Source: Mesorhizobium sp. C432A (GTDB lineage: Bacteria; Pseudomonadota; Alphaproteobacteria; Rhizobiales; Rhizobiaceae). Taken from it: a stretch of 64,000 nt of DNA. Position numbers and translations under genes: made by a program. Below, in pieces: positions 30,736 to 39,127 of this stretch (positions within the stretch are counted from its first letter, which is position 1; each line of letters starts with the position of its first letter). Under the pieces are notes generated by a model that was given only the letters and a program-made list of their open reading frames with translations, had not been told where the DNA came from and searched no databases. The stretch is from contig NZ_CP100470.1 in NCBI RefSeq assembly GCF_030323145.1, forward strand, positions 3,079,001 through 3,143,000. The letters run 5' to 3'.

Positions 30736-31605
30736 ATGGCAGTACAGGGTGCGGTCGCGTCGCGCAGCGGGCTGAGATCGGCCCTGCCGCTGCTGGCGCC
30801 GGCCTATCTCTGGCTGACGGTGGCGATCTTCCTGCCGCTCTCGGCCATGGTATTCTTCTCCTTCATGACCGACCTGCCGCTGTCGGGAAAGCCATGGGCG
30901 TTCACCCTTGGCAATTACGCCGCCTTCTTCTCGCAGAGCCTGTACCTGACGCTGCTGCTCGCTTCGCTGCGGCTCGGCCTCGAAGTGACTTTGTGGTGCG
31001 TCGTCATCGGCTACCCCGCCGCCTATGTGCTGGCCAAGGTGCTGAAGGGGCGCAGCCGCGAGGCGATCTTCCTGCTGGTCATCCTGCCGTTCTGGTCGAA
31101 CGGGCTGGTGCGCATCTTCTCCTGGGCGATGGTGCTGCGCGAGGGCGGCATCCTCGACACGGCGCTCAACGCCGTGCTGCCGTTCAAGATCAACATCGAC
31201 CTGATGTATTCCTATCCCGCAATCATCATCGGCCTGGTGCACTCCTACGTGCCCTATATGGTGCTGACCTGCTATCTCACGCTGCAGGCAATCGACGACT
31301 CGCTGATCGAGGCCGGGCGCTCGCTCGGCGCCTCGCGGCTGCAGGTGCTGAAGCGGGTGATCATCCCGCTGTCTATGCCCGGCCTGGTGGCAGGTGCGGC
31401 ACTGATCTTCGTGCCGGTCGTCGGCTCGTTCATGGAGCCGCGCATTCTCGGCGGTCGCACCGGCACCTTCTACGGCACGGTGATCGAAGACCAGTTCGTC
31501 GCCGTGTTCAACTGGCCGCTTGGTGCGGCATTGTCGTTCATCCTGCTCGCCGTCGTGCTGGTCATCCTCGCAGTTGCCTCGCCGGTGCTGCGGAGGGCTG
31601 CTTGA
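30736..31605 (+). CDS. ABC transporter permease (PotB-like)
   Basis: Inner-membrane permease of 289 residues with about six hydrophobic segments. The cytoplasmic EAA motif reads LIEAGRSLGASRLQVLKRVI around residues 190-210. The first half contains LVILPFWSNGLVRIFSWAM, typical of PotB proteins. GGGGAGGAGGG precedes the ATG. Its stop overlaps the PotC-like start by one base. Confidence 0.92.
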   Translation: MAVQGAVASRSGLRSALPLLAPAYLWLTVAIFLPLSAMVFFSFMTDLPLSGKPWAFTLGNYAAFFSQSLYLTLLLASLRLGLEVTLWCVVIGYPAAYVLAKVLKGRSREAIFLLVILPFWSNGLVRIFSWAMVLREGGILDTALNAVLPFKINIDLMYSYPAIIIGLVHSYVPYMVLTCYLTLQAIDDSLIEAGRSLGASRLQVLKRVIIPLSMPGLVAGAALIFVPVVGSFMEPRILGGRTGTFYGTVIEDQFVAVFNWPLGAALSFILLAVVLVILAVASPVLRRAA

Positions 31606-32393
31606 TGATGACGACCCGCATCCTCGAAGGACTAGGCCGCTTCTACATCGGACTGCTGCTCGTCTTCCTCTATCTGCCGATCATCATCATGGCGCTGATG
31701 TCGTTCAACGTCTCGCCCTTCTACCAATTGCCGTTCGAATGGACGACGGAATGGTATGCCTCGCTCTGGCAGAACGACCAGCTGATCGCGGCGACCTGGA
31801 ACAGCCTCGAGATCGCGGTCATCACCACGCTCATCTCAGTGGTGCTTGGCTCGGCCGCTTCGCTGGCGCTCTTCCGCTACGACTTCCGCGGCAAGAAAGT
31901 GCTGCAGGCGTTGCTGTTCCCGCCAATCGCCATACCATGGCTGATCACCGGCACGGCGATGCTGATCTTCTTCTTCGGCGTCGGCATCGGCCGCGGCCTG
32001 TCCGCCATCCTGCTCGGCCATGTCGCGCTGGCGCTGCCCTATGTCATCGTCGTCGTCTCGGCCCGGCTGCAGACTTTTGCACCGGAGCTGGAAGAGGCGG
32101 CGCGCTCGCTCGGCGCCAACCAGTGGCAAGTGACGAGGCGTGTGACGCTGCCGTGGATCATGCCCGGCGTCATTGCCGGCGGCTTGTTCGCATTTGCCGT
32201 GTCGTTCGACCAGTTTGTCGTCTCCTACTTCCTGGCGACGCCGGGGCAGACGACGCTGCCGGTGGAAATCTACGCCGCGATCCGCAAGGGGTTCACGCCC
32301 GAGATCAACGCGGTCTCGACCATCATCATCGTCGTGTCGATGGCGCTGATGCTGCTCACGGCGCGCTTCTTCAAATTCGGCGGAGAGAAATAA
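31605..32393 (+). CDS. ABC transporter permease (PotC-like)
   Basis: Second permease, 262 residues. LVFLYLPIIIMALMSFNVSP opens the protein and the EAA loop reads LEEAARSLGANQWQVTRRVT. ATG 31605 (or the next codon, also ATG) is coupled to the PotB-like stop by a one-base overlap, with CGGAGGG upstream. Its stop shares one base with the ATPase start. Confidence 0.92.
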   Translation: MMTTRILEGLGRFYIGLLLVFLYLPIIIMALMSFNVSPFYQLPFEWTTEWYASLWQNDQLIAATWNSLEIAVITTLISVVLGSAASLALFRYDFRGKKVLQALLFPPIAIPWLITGTAMLIFFFGVGIGRGLSAILLGHVALALPYVIVVVSARLQTFAPELEEAARSLGANQWQVTRRVTLPWIMPGVIAGGLFAFAVSFDQFVVSYFLATPGQTTLPVEIYAAIRKGFTPEINAVSTIIIVVSMALMLLTARFFKFGGEK

Positions 32394-33457
32394 TGGCCGG
32401 CGTGCAGGTATCGAACGTCTCGCGCAGTTTTGGCGCGCACAAGGCGCTGGACGACGTCTCCATCGATTTTGCCGATGGCGGCTTTTATGGGCTGCTTGGC
32501 CCCTCGGGCAGCGGCAAGACCACGCTGCTGCGCCAGATCGCCGGCTTCGACTTTCCCGACTCCGGGCGCATCGCCATTGGCGGCGAGAGCGTCGAACGGG
32601 TGCCGGTCGAAAAGCGGCGCATCGGCATGGTGTTCCAGAACTATGCGCTGTTTCCCAATATGAGCGTTGCCGACAATGTCGCCTTCGGCCTGTCGGTGCG
32701 CGGCGAAACGAAAGCGACGATCGCCACCGAAGTGCAGCGCGCGCTCGATCTCGTCCAACTCGGGAAGCTCGGCGAGCGCCGGCCGCACCAGCTCTCCGGC
32801 GGTCAACGCCAGCGTGTGGCGCTGGCGCGCGCCATCGTCACCAAGCCGCGCGTGCTGCTGCTCGACGAGCCGCTCGGCGCGCTCGACAAGGCGCTGCGTG
32901 TCGACATGCAGATCGAGCTGAAGCGCATCCAGCGCGAGATCGGCATCACCACCATCTTCGTCACCCACGACCAGGAAGAGGCGCTGACGATGAGCGACCG
33001 CATCGGAATCTTGCGGGACGGCAGGCTCGTGCAGGAAGGGCCGCCGGAGGAGATCTACGACCGGCCGAAGAGCGAGTTCGCCGCCACCTTCCTCGGTGAC
33101 GCCAACATTTTTCGCGGCGATGCGACCGGCAACGGCATCCGCCTGCCGGACGGCACGGCGATTGCCGCCGGGGTGGGTGATCGGCTTGCCGCCGGTACGA
33201 AGGCCAGCTGCGCGGTGCGTCCCGAACGCATTCGCATCGCCACCGATGCCGGGGCATCGAGCGGCAATGCCAACACGCTGAAGGGGCAAGTCTCCAAGCG
33301 CATCTTCGCCGGCAACAACAGCACCTATTTCGTCGAGCGCGCCGGCCAGACGTTGAAAGTCATCGTCCAGAATACCGGCAGTGACCGGCTGGCCGAGGGC
33401 CAGAATGTAATGCTCAGCTGGTCGCCGGAAAGCACTGTGCTGATTGCCGCAAACTAG
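32393..33457 (+). CDS. ABC transporter ATPase (PotA-like)
   Basis: ATPase of 354 residues. Walker A is GPSGSGKTTLL, the Q-loop is MVFQNYALFPNMSV, the signature is LSGGQRQRVALARA, and Walker B is VLLLDEPLGALD with H-loop VTHDQEEA. A C-terminal TOBE regulatory domain fills about residues 240-354. It completes the Pot-type transporter. The oxidoreductase gene follows after 103 bases. Confidence 0.93.
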   Translation: MAGVQVSNVSRSFGAHKALDDVSIDFADGGFYGLLGPSGSGKTTLLRQIAGFDFPDSGRIAIGGESVERVPVEKRRIGMVFQNYALFPNMSVADNVAFGLSVRGETKATIATEVQRALDLVQLGKLGERRPHQLSGGQRQRVALARAIVTKPRVLLLDEPLGALDKALRVDMQIELKRIQREIGITTIFVTHDQEEALTMSDRIGILRDGRLVQEGPPEEIYDRPKSEFAATFLGDANIFRGDATGNGIRLPDGTAIAAGVGDRLAAGTKASCAVRPERIRIATDAGASSGNANTLKGQVSKRIFAGNNSTYFVERAGQTLKVIVQNTGSDRLAEGQNVMLSWSPESTVLIAAN

Positions 33458-33560
33458 TTCGCACCGTCACCCCGGCATGGTTCTGATGGGAATTGATGGA
33501 GCGGACCTTGGCTGATGGGCCGGCCATGGCGTTATATCCTGTCGTCCAAGGGAGGAATGG

Positions 33561-34649
33561 ATGGCAGGCCAGGGTTTCGAGCCGGATGTAAGGGTTCGCG
33601 CCAGCGAATACCGGATCGGCTGCATCGGCGCCGGCATGATCATGGCCGAATGCCATCTTGCCGCCTATGGGCAGGCCGGTTTCCCAGTCGTTGCCATCGC
33701 TTCGCGCACCAAGGCCAGCGCCGAGAAGGTAGCTGCACGCTGGAGCATTCCGACCGTCCACGACACGCCGGAACAACTGATCGAGAATCCCGAGATCGAG
33801 ATCGTCGACCTTGCCTTTCCACCCGACCAGCAGCCGGCATTGATCCGCCATGCGCTGAAGCAGCCTCACATCAAGGCGATCCTGGCGCAGAAGCCGCTGG
33901 CGCTGTCGGTCGATGAAGCCGTGAAACTGCGCGACGAAGCCGCAAAGTCCGGCAAGATCCTCTCGGTCAACCAGAACATGCGCTACGACCAGTCGATGCG
34001 CGTCCTGAAGCAGATCATCGACAGCGGCGCACTGGGCGACATCGTCTTTGCGCAGATCGACATGCATGCGATCCCGCACTGGCAGACTTTCCTTCAGGAC
34101 TACGACCGGCTGACGCTCGCCAATATGAGCGTGCATCATCTCGACGTGCTGCGCTTCCTGTTCGGCGATCCCTCGGAAATCGCCACGCTGACACGCAAGG
34201 ACCCGCGCACTACATTCGAGCATAGCGACGGCATCACCGTCTCGACGCTGCGCTTTCCCTCCGGCGTGCTCGCCGTGTCGCTGGAGGATGTCTGGTCCGG
34301 CCCACGTCAGGAGGGCTATCTGGACGACCAGCACATCAACTGGCGCGTCGACGGCACCAACGGTGTCGCCAAAGGCACGATCGGCTGGCCGAAAGGCGTG
34401 GCCTCGACGCTGACCTATGCCTCGACCGAGACGACGGATGGCAAGTGGGTCAGCCCGAGCTGGGACACGATGTGGTTCCCGCATGCCTTCATCGGCGTGA
34501 TGGAGCAATTGCAGCATGCGGTAAAGACAGGCGCGCCGCCGGCATTATCGGTTGCCGACAACGTCAAGACGATGGCGCTGGTCGAGGCCGGCTACCGCTC
34601 GATGGCGCAAGGCCGCACCGTCAAGCTGTCCGAGATATCGATCGACTGA
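33561..34649 (+). CDS. Gfo/Idh/MocA family oxidoreductase
   Basis: NAD(P)-dependent sugar or cyclitol dehydrogenase family protein of 362 residues. The Rossmann loop is GCIGAGMIMAECHL. The family motif usually written EKP appears as AQKPLALSVDEAVKL (about residues 110-125), and HHLDVLRFLFG lies in the C-terminal domain. The Glu-to-Gln change in the EKP motif occurs in some members and leaves the Lys in place. GGAGGA precedes the ATG. It is followed by an IolE/MocC-like barrel and a MocD-like oxygenase, a grouping that recalls inositol/rhizopine catabolism. Confidence 0.88.
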   Translation: MAGQGFEPDVRVRASEYRIGCIGAGMIMAECHLAAYGQAGFPVVAIASRTKASAEKVAARWSIPTVHDTPEQLIENPEIEIVDLAFPPDQQPALIRHALKQPHIKAILAQKPLALSVDEAVKLRDEAAKSGKILSVNQNMRYDQSMRVLKQIIDSGALGDIVFAQIDMHAIPHWQTFLQDYDRLTLANMSVHHLDVLRFLFGDPSEIATLTRKDPRTTFEHSDGITVSTLRFPSGVLAVSLEDVWSGPRQEGYLDDQHINWRVDGTNGVAKGTIGWPKGVASTLTYASTETTDGKWVSPSWDTMWFPHAFIGVMEQLQHAVKTGAPPALSVADNVKTMALVEAGYRSMAQGRTVKLSEISID

Positions 34650-34703
34650 ACATGCCGCCGAATAGCGTGGCGGCTGAATCGCTCACAGGGAGGAGTTCAC
34701 ATC

Positions 34704-35618
34704 ATGATGCAGGCAGGTATATTCACCGGCTATTTCCCCTACGAGCTCGCGGAGGCCGCCCGCCGCATCCGCGCACTCGGCTTCAACACAGTGCAGCTCG
34801 ACATGCATTTCAGGGATGTCGATCTCACAGCCGGGCAGATCACCGGGGACAAGGCGAGGACAGTGCGCGACACGTTTCGCGACCACAATCTGCCGGTCTG
34901 CTGCATCTCCGGCTACACCAACATCATTCATCCCGACAAATCCGAGCGCGAGAAGCGCGTCGGCTATCTCAAGGAAATCATCCGCAATGCGCGCGACTTC
35001 GGCTCGCCCTACGTGATCTCGGAGACCGGCACCTACAACACCGAATCCGACTGGGTGCATCATCCCAAAAACAAGACCGAGGAAGGCTTCGAGGAATGCC
35101 GCAAGGTGATCTCGGACCTTGCCCAGACGGCTTACGACCACGGCGCGGTGTTCCTGCTCGAAACCTATGTCAACAATGTCGTCGGCTCGGTCGAGGAGAC
35201 GGTCAAAATGTTCGCGCAGGTCGACCATCCAGGCCTCGGCCTGCTGATGGATCCGACCAACTATTTCGAGGCGCACAATATCGACCGCATGGACCAGGTG
35301 CTGAACCAGGTGTTCGACACGCTGGCCGACAAGATCCGGATCGCGCATGCCAAGGATGTGAAACGCTCCGGCAGCGACAAGACGGAAAAGCATGCCGATA
35401 TCGGCGATGCGGATGCGCATGAGGGGCTGACCTTCCGCGGCGTCGGCGAGATCGAATTGCCGGCGCCCGGGCTGGGATCGCTGAATTACGATCTCTATCT
35501 GCAGCGGCTCAGTGAGAAGCACCCGAACATCCCTGTTATCATCGAGCATCTGACCGAGGACGACGTGCCGCGGGCGAAAACATTTCTCGACGGGAAGTTC
35601 CGCGCCAACGGGCTTTGA
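34704..35618 (+). CDS. Sugar phosphate isomerase/epimerase, xylose-isomerase-like TIM barrel (IolE/MocC type)
   Basis: TIM-barrel protein of 304 residues in the AP-endonuclease-2/xylose-isomerase-like superfamily, which includes IolE and MocC. Likely metal ligands sit in ISETGTYNTESDW, FLLETYVNNV, LLMDPTNYFEAHN and IAHAKDVK. The catalytic type (isomerase, epimerase or dehydratase) cannot be told from sequence. GGGAGGAG precedes the ATG. It lies between the MocA-like dehydrogenase and the MocD-like oxygenase. Confidence 0.82.
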   Translation: MMQAGIFTGYFPYELAEAARRIRALGFNTVQLDMHFRDVDLTAGQITGDKARTVRDTFRDHNLPVCCISGYTNIIHPDKSEREKRVGYLKEIIRNARDFGSPYVISETGTYNTESDWVHHPKNKTEEGFEECRKVISDLAQTAYDHGAVFLLETYVNNVVGSVEETVKMFAQVDHPGLGLLMDPTNYFEAHNIDRMDQVLNQVFDTLADKIRIAHAKDVKRSGSDKTEKHADIGDADAHEGLTFRGVGEIELPAPGLGSLNYDLYLQRLSEKHPNIPVIIEHLTEDDVPRAKTFLDGKFRANGL

Positions 35619-35634
35619 GGTAGGCGAGACGGTG

Positions 35635-36729
35635 ATGGCGACGGCGGCCAAGACAAAGCGCGATTACGGCCTGGTCGGCGAAAGCACCCGCCGGGCGATC
35701 GAGACCGGGATGGCCTCGGCCGAGTGGTATCACACCGACGTGCCGCGCAAGGCAATGAAGGAAATGATGCAGCGCTCCGACGGGCCGGCGATCCGCGATA
35801 CAGTGATCTGGATCGCAGCCATCCTGGGCTCGGCCGCCGGCATCGTGTGGTTCTGGGGCACGTGGTGGGTGGTGCCGTTCCTGCTCGTCTATGGCGTGCT
35901 CTATGGATCGTCGAGCGATTCGCGCTGGCACGAATGCGGCCATGGCACCGCCTTCCGCACACGCTGGATGAACGATGCGATCTACGAAATCGCCAGCTTC
36001 ATGGTGGTGCGCAATCCGGTGCAATGGCGCTGGAGCCATGCGCGGCATCACACCGACACGATCATCGTCGGCCGTGACGCCGAGATCGCGGTAATGCGGC
36101 CGCCAAATCTGGTCAAGGCGGCGCTTGCCTTCACCGGCATTCTCGATTTCCGTTATTCGCTGCCGATCCTGGCGCGCCAGGCGTTGGGCAAGCTGTCGGA
36201 CGACGAAAAGAGCTACATTCCTGAGACCGAACAGGGCAAGGCCATCACGGCGGCGCGCTGGCATGTCGCCGTGTACGTTGCGACGATCGCCCTCGCGATC
36301 GCGCTGGGTTCATGGCTGCCGCTAGTGCTGATCGGCCTGCCGCGTTTTTATGGCAGCTGGCACATGGTTCTGACCGGCCTGCTGCAGCATATCGGGTTGG
36401 CCGACAATGTCGTCGACCACCGGCTGAACACGCGCACCGTCTACATGAACCCGGTCAGCCGCTTCATCTACTGGAACATGAATTACCACGTCGAGCATCA
36501 CATGTTTCCGATGGTGCCCTACCATGCGCTGCCGAGGCTGCACGAGCTGGTCAAGCACGACCTGCCGGCGGCGAACCCGTCCATGTGGCATGCCTATCGC
36601 GAGGTCTGGCCGGTGCTGCTGAAGCAGCTGCGGTACGAGGATTATTTCCTCAAGCGCGAATTGCCGCCGACGGCGCGGCCCTATCGCGGTGAATTTCACG
36701 AGCTCGATATGTCGGCGGCGGCCGAGTAG
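35635..36729 (+). CDS. Membrane fatty-acid-desaturase-fold oxygenase (MocD-like)
   Basis: Integral membrane di-iron protein of 364 residues. The three His boxes are present: H99-ECG-H103, H135-AR-HH139 and H285-VE-HH289. Hydrophobic segments lie at about 55-93 and 207-238. The family includes fatty acid desaturases, alkane hydroxylases and the rhizopine protein MocD, a proposed demethylase. The company of MocA- and MocC-like genes favours hydroxylation or demethylation of a small polar substrate over lipid desaturation. No MocE/MocF-type ferredoxin or reductase gene is adjacent. GTG 35632 directly precedes the chosen ATG. Confidence 0.83.
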   Translation: MATAAKTKRDYGLVGESTRRAIETGMASAEWYHTDVPRKAMKEMMQRSDGPAIRDTVIWIAAILGSAAGIVWFWGTWWVVPFLLVYGVLYGSSSDSRWHECGHGTAFRTRWMNDAIYEIASFMVVRNPVQWRWSHARHHTDTIIVGRDAEIAVMRPPNLVKAALAFTGILDFRYSLPILARQALGKLSDDEKSYIPETEQGKAITAARWHVAVYVATIALAIALGSWLPLVLIGLPRFYGSWHMVLTGLLQHIGLADNVVDHRLNTRTVYMNPVSRFIYWNMNYHVEHHMFPMVPYHALPRLHELVKHDLPAANPSMWHAYREVWPVLLKQLRYEDYFLKRELPPTARPYRGEFHELDMSAAAE

Positions 36730-36814
36730 CGAATAAACCACCCGCCTTCTATCCGGCCTGTTACGGGGCCGGTAAGGTGACCGGGAAAAGCAACCAGCCA
36801 ACAGGGACATCCCG

Positions 36815-37618
36815 ATGAGCCGAAAGAGACCGACCGTCGCCGATCTGCGCGCCATGAAGGGCAAGCGCCAGCTGACCATGCTGCGCGTCCTGACCATGGA
36901 CGAGGCCGAGGCTGCCGAGCGGGCAGGGGTCGATATCGTCTCGGTGCCGCCCGAGCTGGTGCTCAACCCTGAGTATCGCGATGCGGCGCCCAGCCTGTTC
37001 ACCATGCCGGGCGAGAATTTTTATGAGATCGGCACGGCGGACGATTTCCTGCACTGGGCGTTCCGGCTCTACAAGGCCGGCGCCGACGCCGTTTATTGCA
37101 GCGCCGGTTTCGCCACCGTGAAGCGGCTCGCCGACGACGCGATCCCCGTCATCGGCCATGTCGGCCTCATTCCGTCCCGCGCCACCTGGACCGGCGGCTT
37201 CAAGGCCGTCGGCAAGACCGCCGACACCGCCATGCAGATTTTTGAGGCGGTCAAGCAGTATGAGGCCGTTGGAGCGCTTGGCGCCGAGATCGAAGTGGTG
37301 CCGGTCGAGGTGGCGAAGGCGATCTCAGAACGGACCTCGCTGATCATGCTGTCGATGGGTGCCGGCACCGGCTGCGACGCGCAGTATCTGTTCGCCGACG
37401 ATATTCTTGGCCAGAACCGGGGCCACATGCCGCGCCATTCCAAGGTCTACCGCAACTTCGCCGCCGAGTACGATCGCCTGCAGGCGGAACGCGTCGCGGC
37501 GTTTTCCGAGTACGTTGCCGACGTCGATAGCGGCGCCTATCCGGAAGACAGGCATGTCGTGCGCATGGATCCGGCCGAGCTCAGCCTGTTCATGAAACGG
37601 GTGGACGCAAAGGGCTAA
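36815..37618 (+). CDS. PanB-like protein (ketopantoate hydroxymethyltransferase family), divergent
   Basis: Protein of 267 residues in the PEP-mutase/PanB barrel superfamily. PanB-like parts are IPVIGHVGLIPSR with GGFKAVGKT (about 110-135), EIEVVPVEVAKAI and the C-terminal SMGAGTGCDAQYLFADDILG. The metal-binding VGDSLG motif of true PanB (near residue 45) is replaced by VSVPPELV, so pantothenate synthesis is doubtful. It ends the plus-strand run; its stop abuts the stop of the convergent lyase gene. Function unknown beyond the family. Confidence 0.75.
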   Translation: MSRKRPTVADLRAMKGKRQLTMLRVLTMDEAEAAERAGVDIVSVPPELVLNPEYRDAAPSLFTMPGENFYEIGTADDFLHWAFRLYKAGADAVYCSAGFATVKRLADDAIPVIGHVGLIPSRATWTGGFKAVGKTADTAMQIFEAVKQYEAVGALGAEIEVVPVEVAKAISERTSLIMLSMGAGTGCDAQYLFADDILGQNRGHMPRHSKVYRNFAAEYDRLQAERVAAFSEYVADVDSGAYPEDRHVVRMDPAELSLFMKRVDAKG

Positions 37619-39127
37619 CTACTCGGCCTCCTTGCCGATCATCGCTGCACCTTGCCATGTTCCGTCAGCGAGCATGGCATGGAGCACCTCGGCATCCGTT
37701 CCCAGCGGCCGGTCCTCCCTGAGCATCGCTACATGCGCGCGCACCGCGGTATGGACCGCTGCTGTGCCGGGCGCCAGCTTGAGACCGTCGCGCAGGTCCA
37801 CGGCCTGTGCGGCGGCCATCAGTTCGAAGGCGATCAGCCGTCGCCACAGCGCGATCATCCCGGCGCATTTCGACACGGCAAGCGGCGTCTGCGTGGCGTG
37901 GTCCTCTACGCCTTCGGACACGGCCAGGAAATCCAGCATCACCGGATTGGCCTTGTGGCGGATGCCGGCCAGGATTGCCGTTGCGGTCTTTTGCAGCGGC
38001 ACGAAACCGGCCGATGCGCCGCCGACCGGTGACAAATATTTTGGCAGGCCGTTGCGGCCGGAGCCGGCGAGCTGGATGAAGCGGGCAACGCTTGCCGCGG
38101 CACATTGCGCGATCGCCAGGCCGAGCGTTTCGAAGGCAAGCGCCAGCGATGCGGTGTGGAAATTGCCGGTCGACAGAACCAGCCCGTCATCGCCCAGCAC
38201 CAGCGGATTGTCGGCGGCGGCATTGAGTTCGATCTCCAGCGCCAGCCGCGCCTGATCGATCGCCTGGATCAATGCACCATGGATCGACGGCATGCAGCGG
38301 ATCGACAACGGGTCCTGCAAGGTGGTCGGCGCCGGCTCCTCGTCACGGGCAAGCAGGTCGCGCAGGCCCTTGGCCGCGAGTTGCTGGCAGGCTGCCGGCC
38401 GCGCCAGATGCAGGCGCGGATCGAGGATGGTGCGGTTGGCGCCAAACCCTTCCATGGTCAGCGCGCCGGCCTGCTGCTGTTGCGCAAAGGCCGACAGCGC
38501 GTCGGCCAGTACCAACGCGCCAGTGCCGGCTGATACCGCCGAGGCGTTGATCAGCGACAGGCCGTCTTTCGGCGCCAGGCTGATCGGAGCCAACCGCGCC
38601 ATCATCAACGCCTTGGCCGCCGGCATGCGCCGACCCTGATAGTCAGCTTCGCCGTCGCCGGTCAGCAGACGGGCGAGCGCCGTCATCAGCACGAGATCGC
38701 CGGCGCCGATCGAGCCCAGCTGCGGCATTACCGGATGCACGCCGGCATTGAGCGCATCGACAAGGGCGGTGAAAGCCGCCGGCGAAATGCCGGAACCGCC
38801 AACAGAGAACATCGCGGCACGGGCAAACATGGTCGCCCGCACCGCTTCTTGCGGCAGCGGCTCGCCGACAGCGCCGCTTCGCCCTTCCAGCAACTGGCGC
38901 TGGAAGGCGCTGGCATCGCCCTCGACCGACGTGCCGAGATTGGCGCCGAGCCCGGTGTTGAGGCCGTAAATCTGCTGGCCGGACGCGGCGACCTGATCGA
39001 GCACTTTTCGCGCTTTGTCGAGCCTCTCGATGACTGTCGGTTCAACCTCGACCTTGCGGCCGCCGCGGGCGACCTGCGCAACGTCCTCGACGCTGACGCC
39101 GGCGCCGGTGAGGACGAGCGCGCTCAT
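37619..39127 (-). CDS. HAL/PAL-type aromatic amino acid ammonia-lyase homologue lacking the MIO serine
   Basis: Protein of 502 residues along the whole histidine/phenylalanine ammonia-lyase fold. The active-site Tyr loop YGLNTGLGANL is at about 54-64, and LSLINASAVSAGTG and the C-terminal lyase domain are present. The tripeptide that normally cyclises to the MIO electrophile (ASG in GASGDL) is here GAG within LGSIGAGDLVLM (residues 138-148), so the Ser is absent and no standard MIO can form. It overlaps the ornithine-cyclodeaminase-like gene upstream by ATGA, so the two are co-expressed. A non-lyase or altered chemistry is possible. Confidence 0.85.
   Translation of the reverse strand: MSALVLTGAGVSVEDVAQVARGGRKVEVEPTVIERLDKARKVLDQVAASGQQIYGLNTGLGANLGTSVEGDASAFQRQLLEGRSGAVGEPLPQEAVRATMFARAAMFSVGGSGISPAAFTALVDALNAGVHPVMPQLGSIGAGDLVLMTALARLLTGDGEADYQGRRMPAAKALMMARLAPISLAPKDGLSLINASAVSAGTGALVLADALSAFAQQQQAGALTMEGFGANRTILDPRLHLARPAACQQLAAKGLRDLLARDEEPAPTTLQDPLSIRCMPSIHGALIQAIDQARLALEIELNAAADNPLVLGDDGLVLSTGNFHTASLALAFETLGLAIAQCAAASVARFIQLAGSGRNGLPKYLSPVGGASAGFVPLQKTATAILAGIRHKANPVMLDFLAVSEGVEDHATQTPLAVSKCAGMIALWRRLIAFELMAAAQAVDLRDGLKLAPGTAAVHTAVRAHVAMLREDRPLGTDAEVLHAMLADGTWQGAAMIGKEAE

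Noticed and set aside
30639..31604. Upstream extension of the PotC-like frame
   Set aside because: The extension is the PotB-like gene in another frame. The true start is the ATG overlapping the PotB-like stop.
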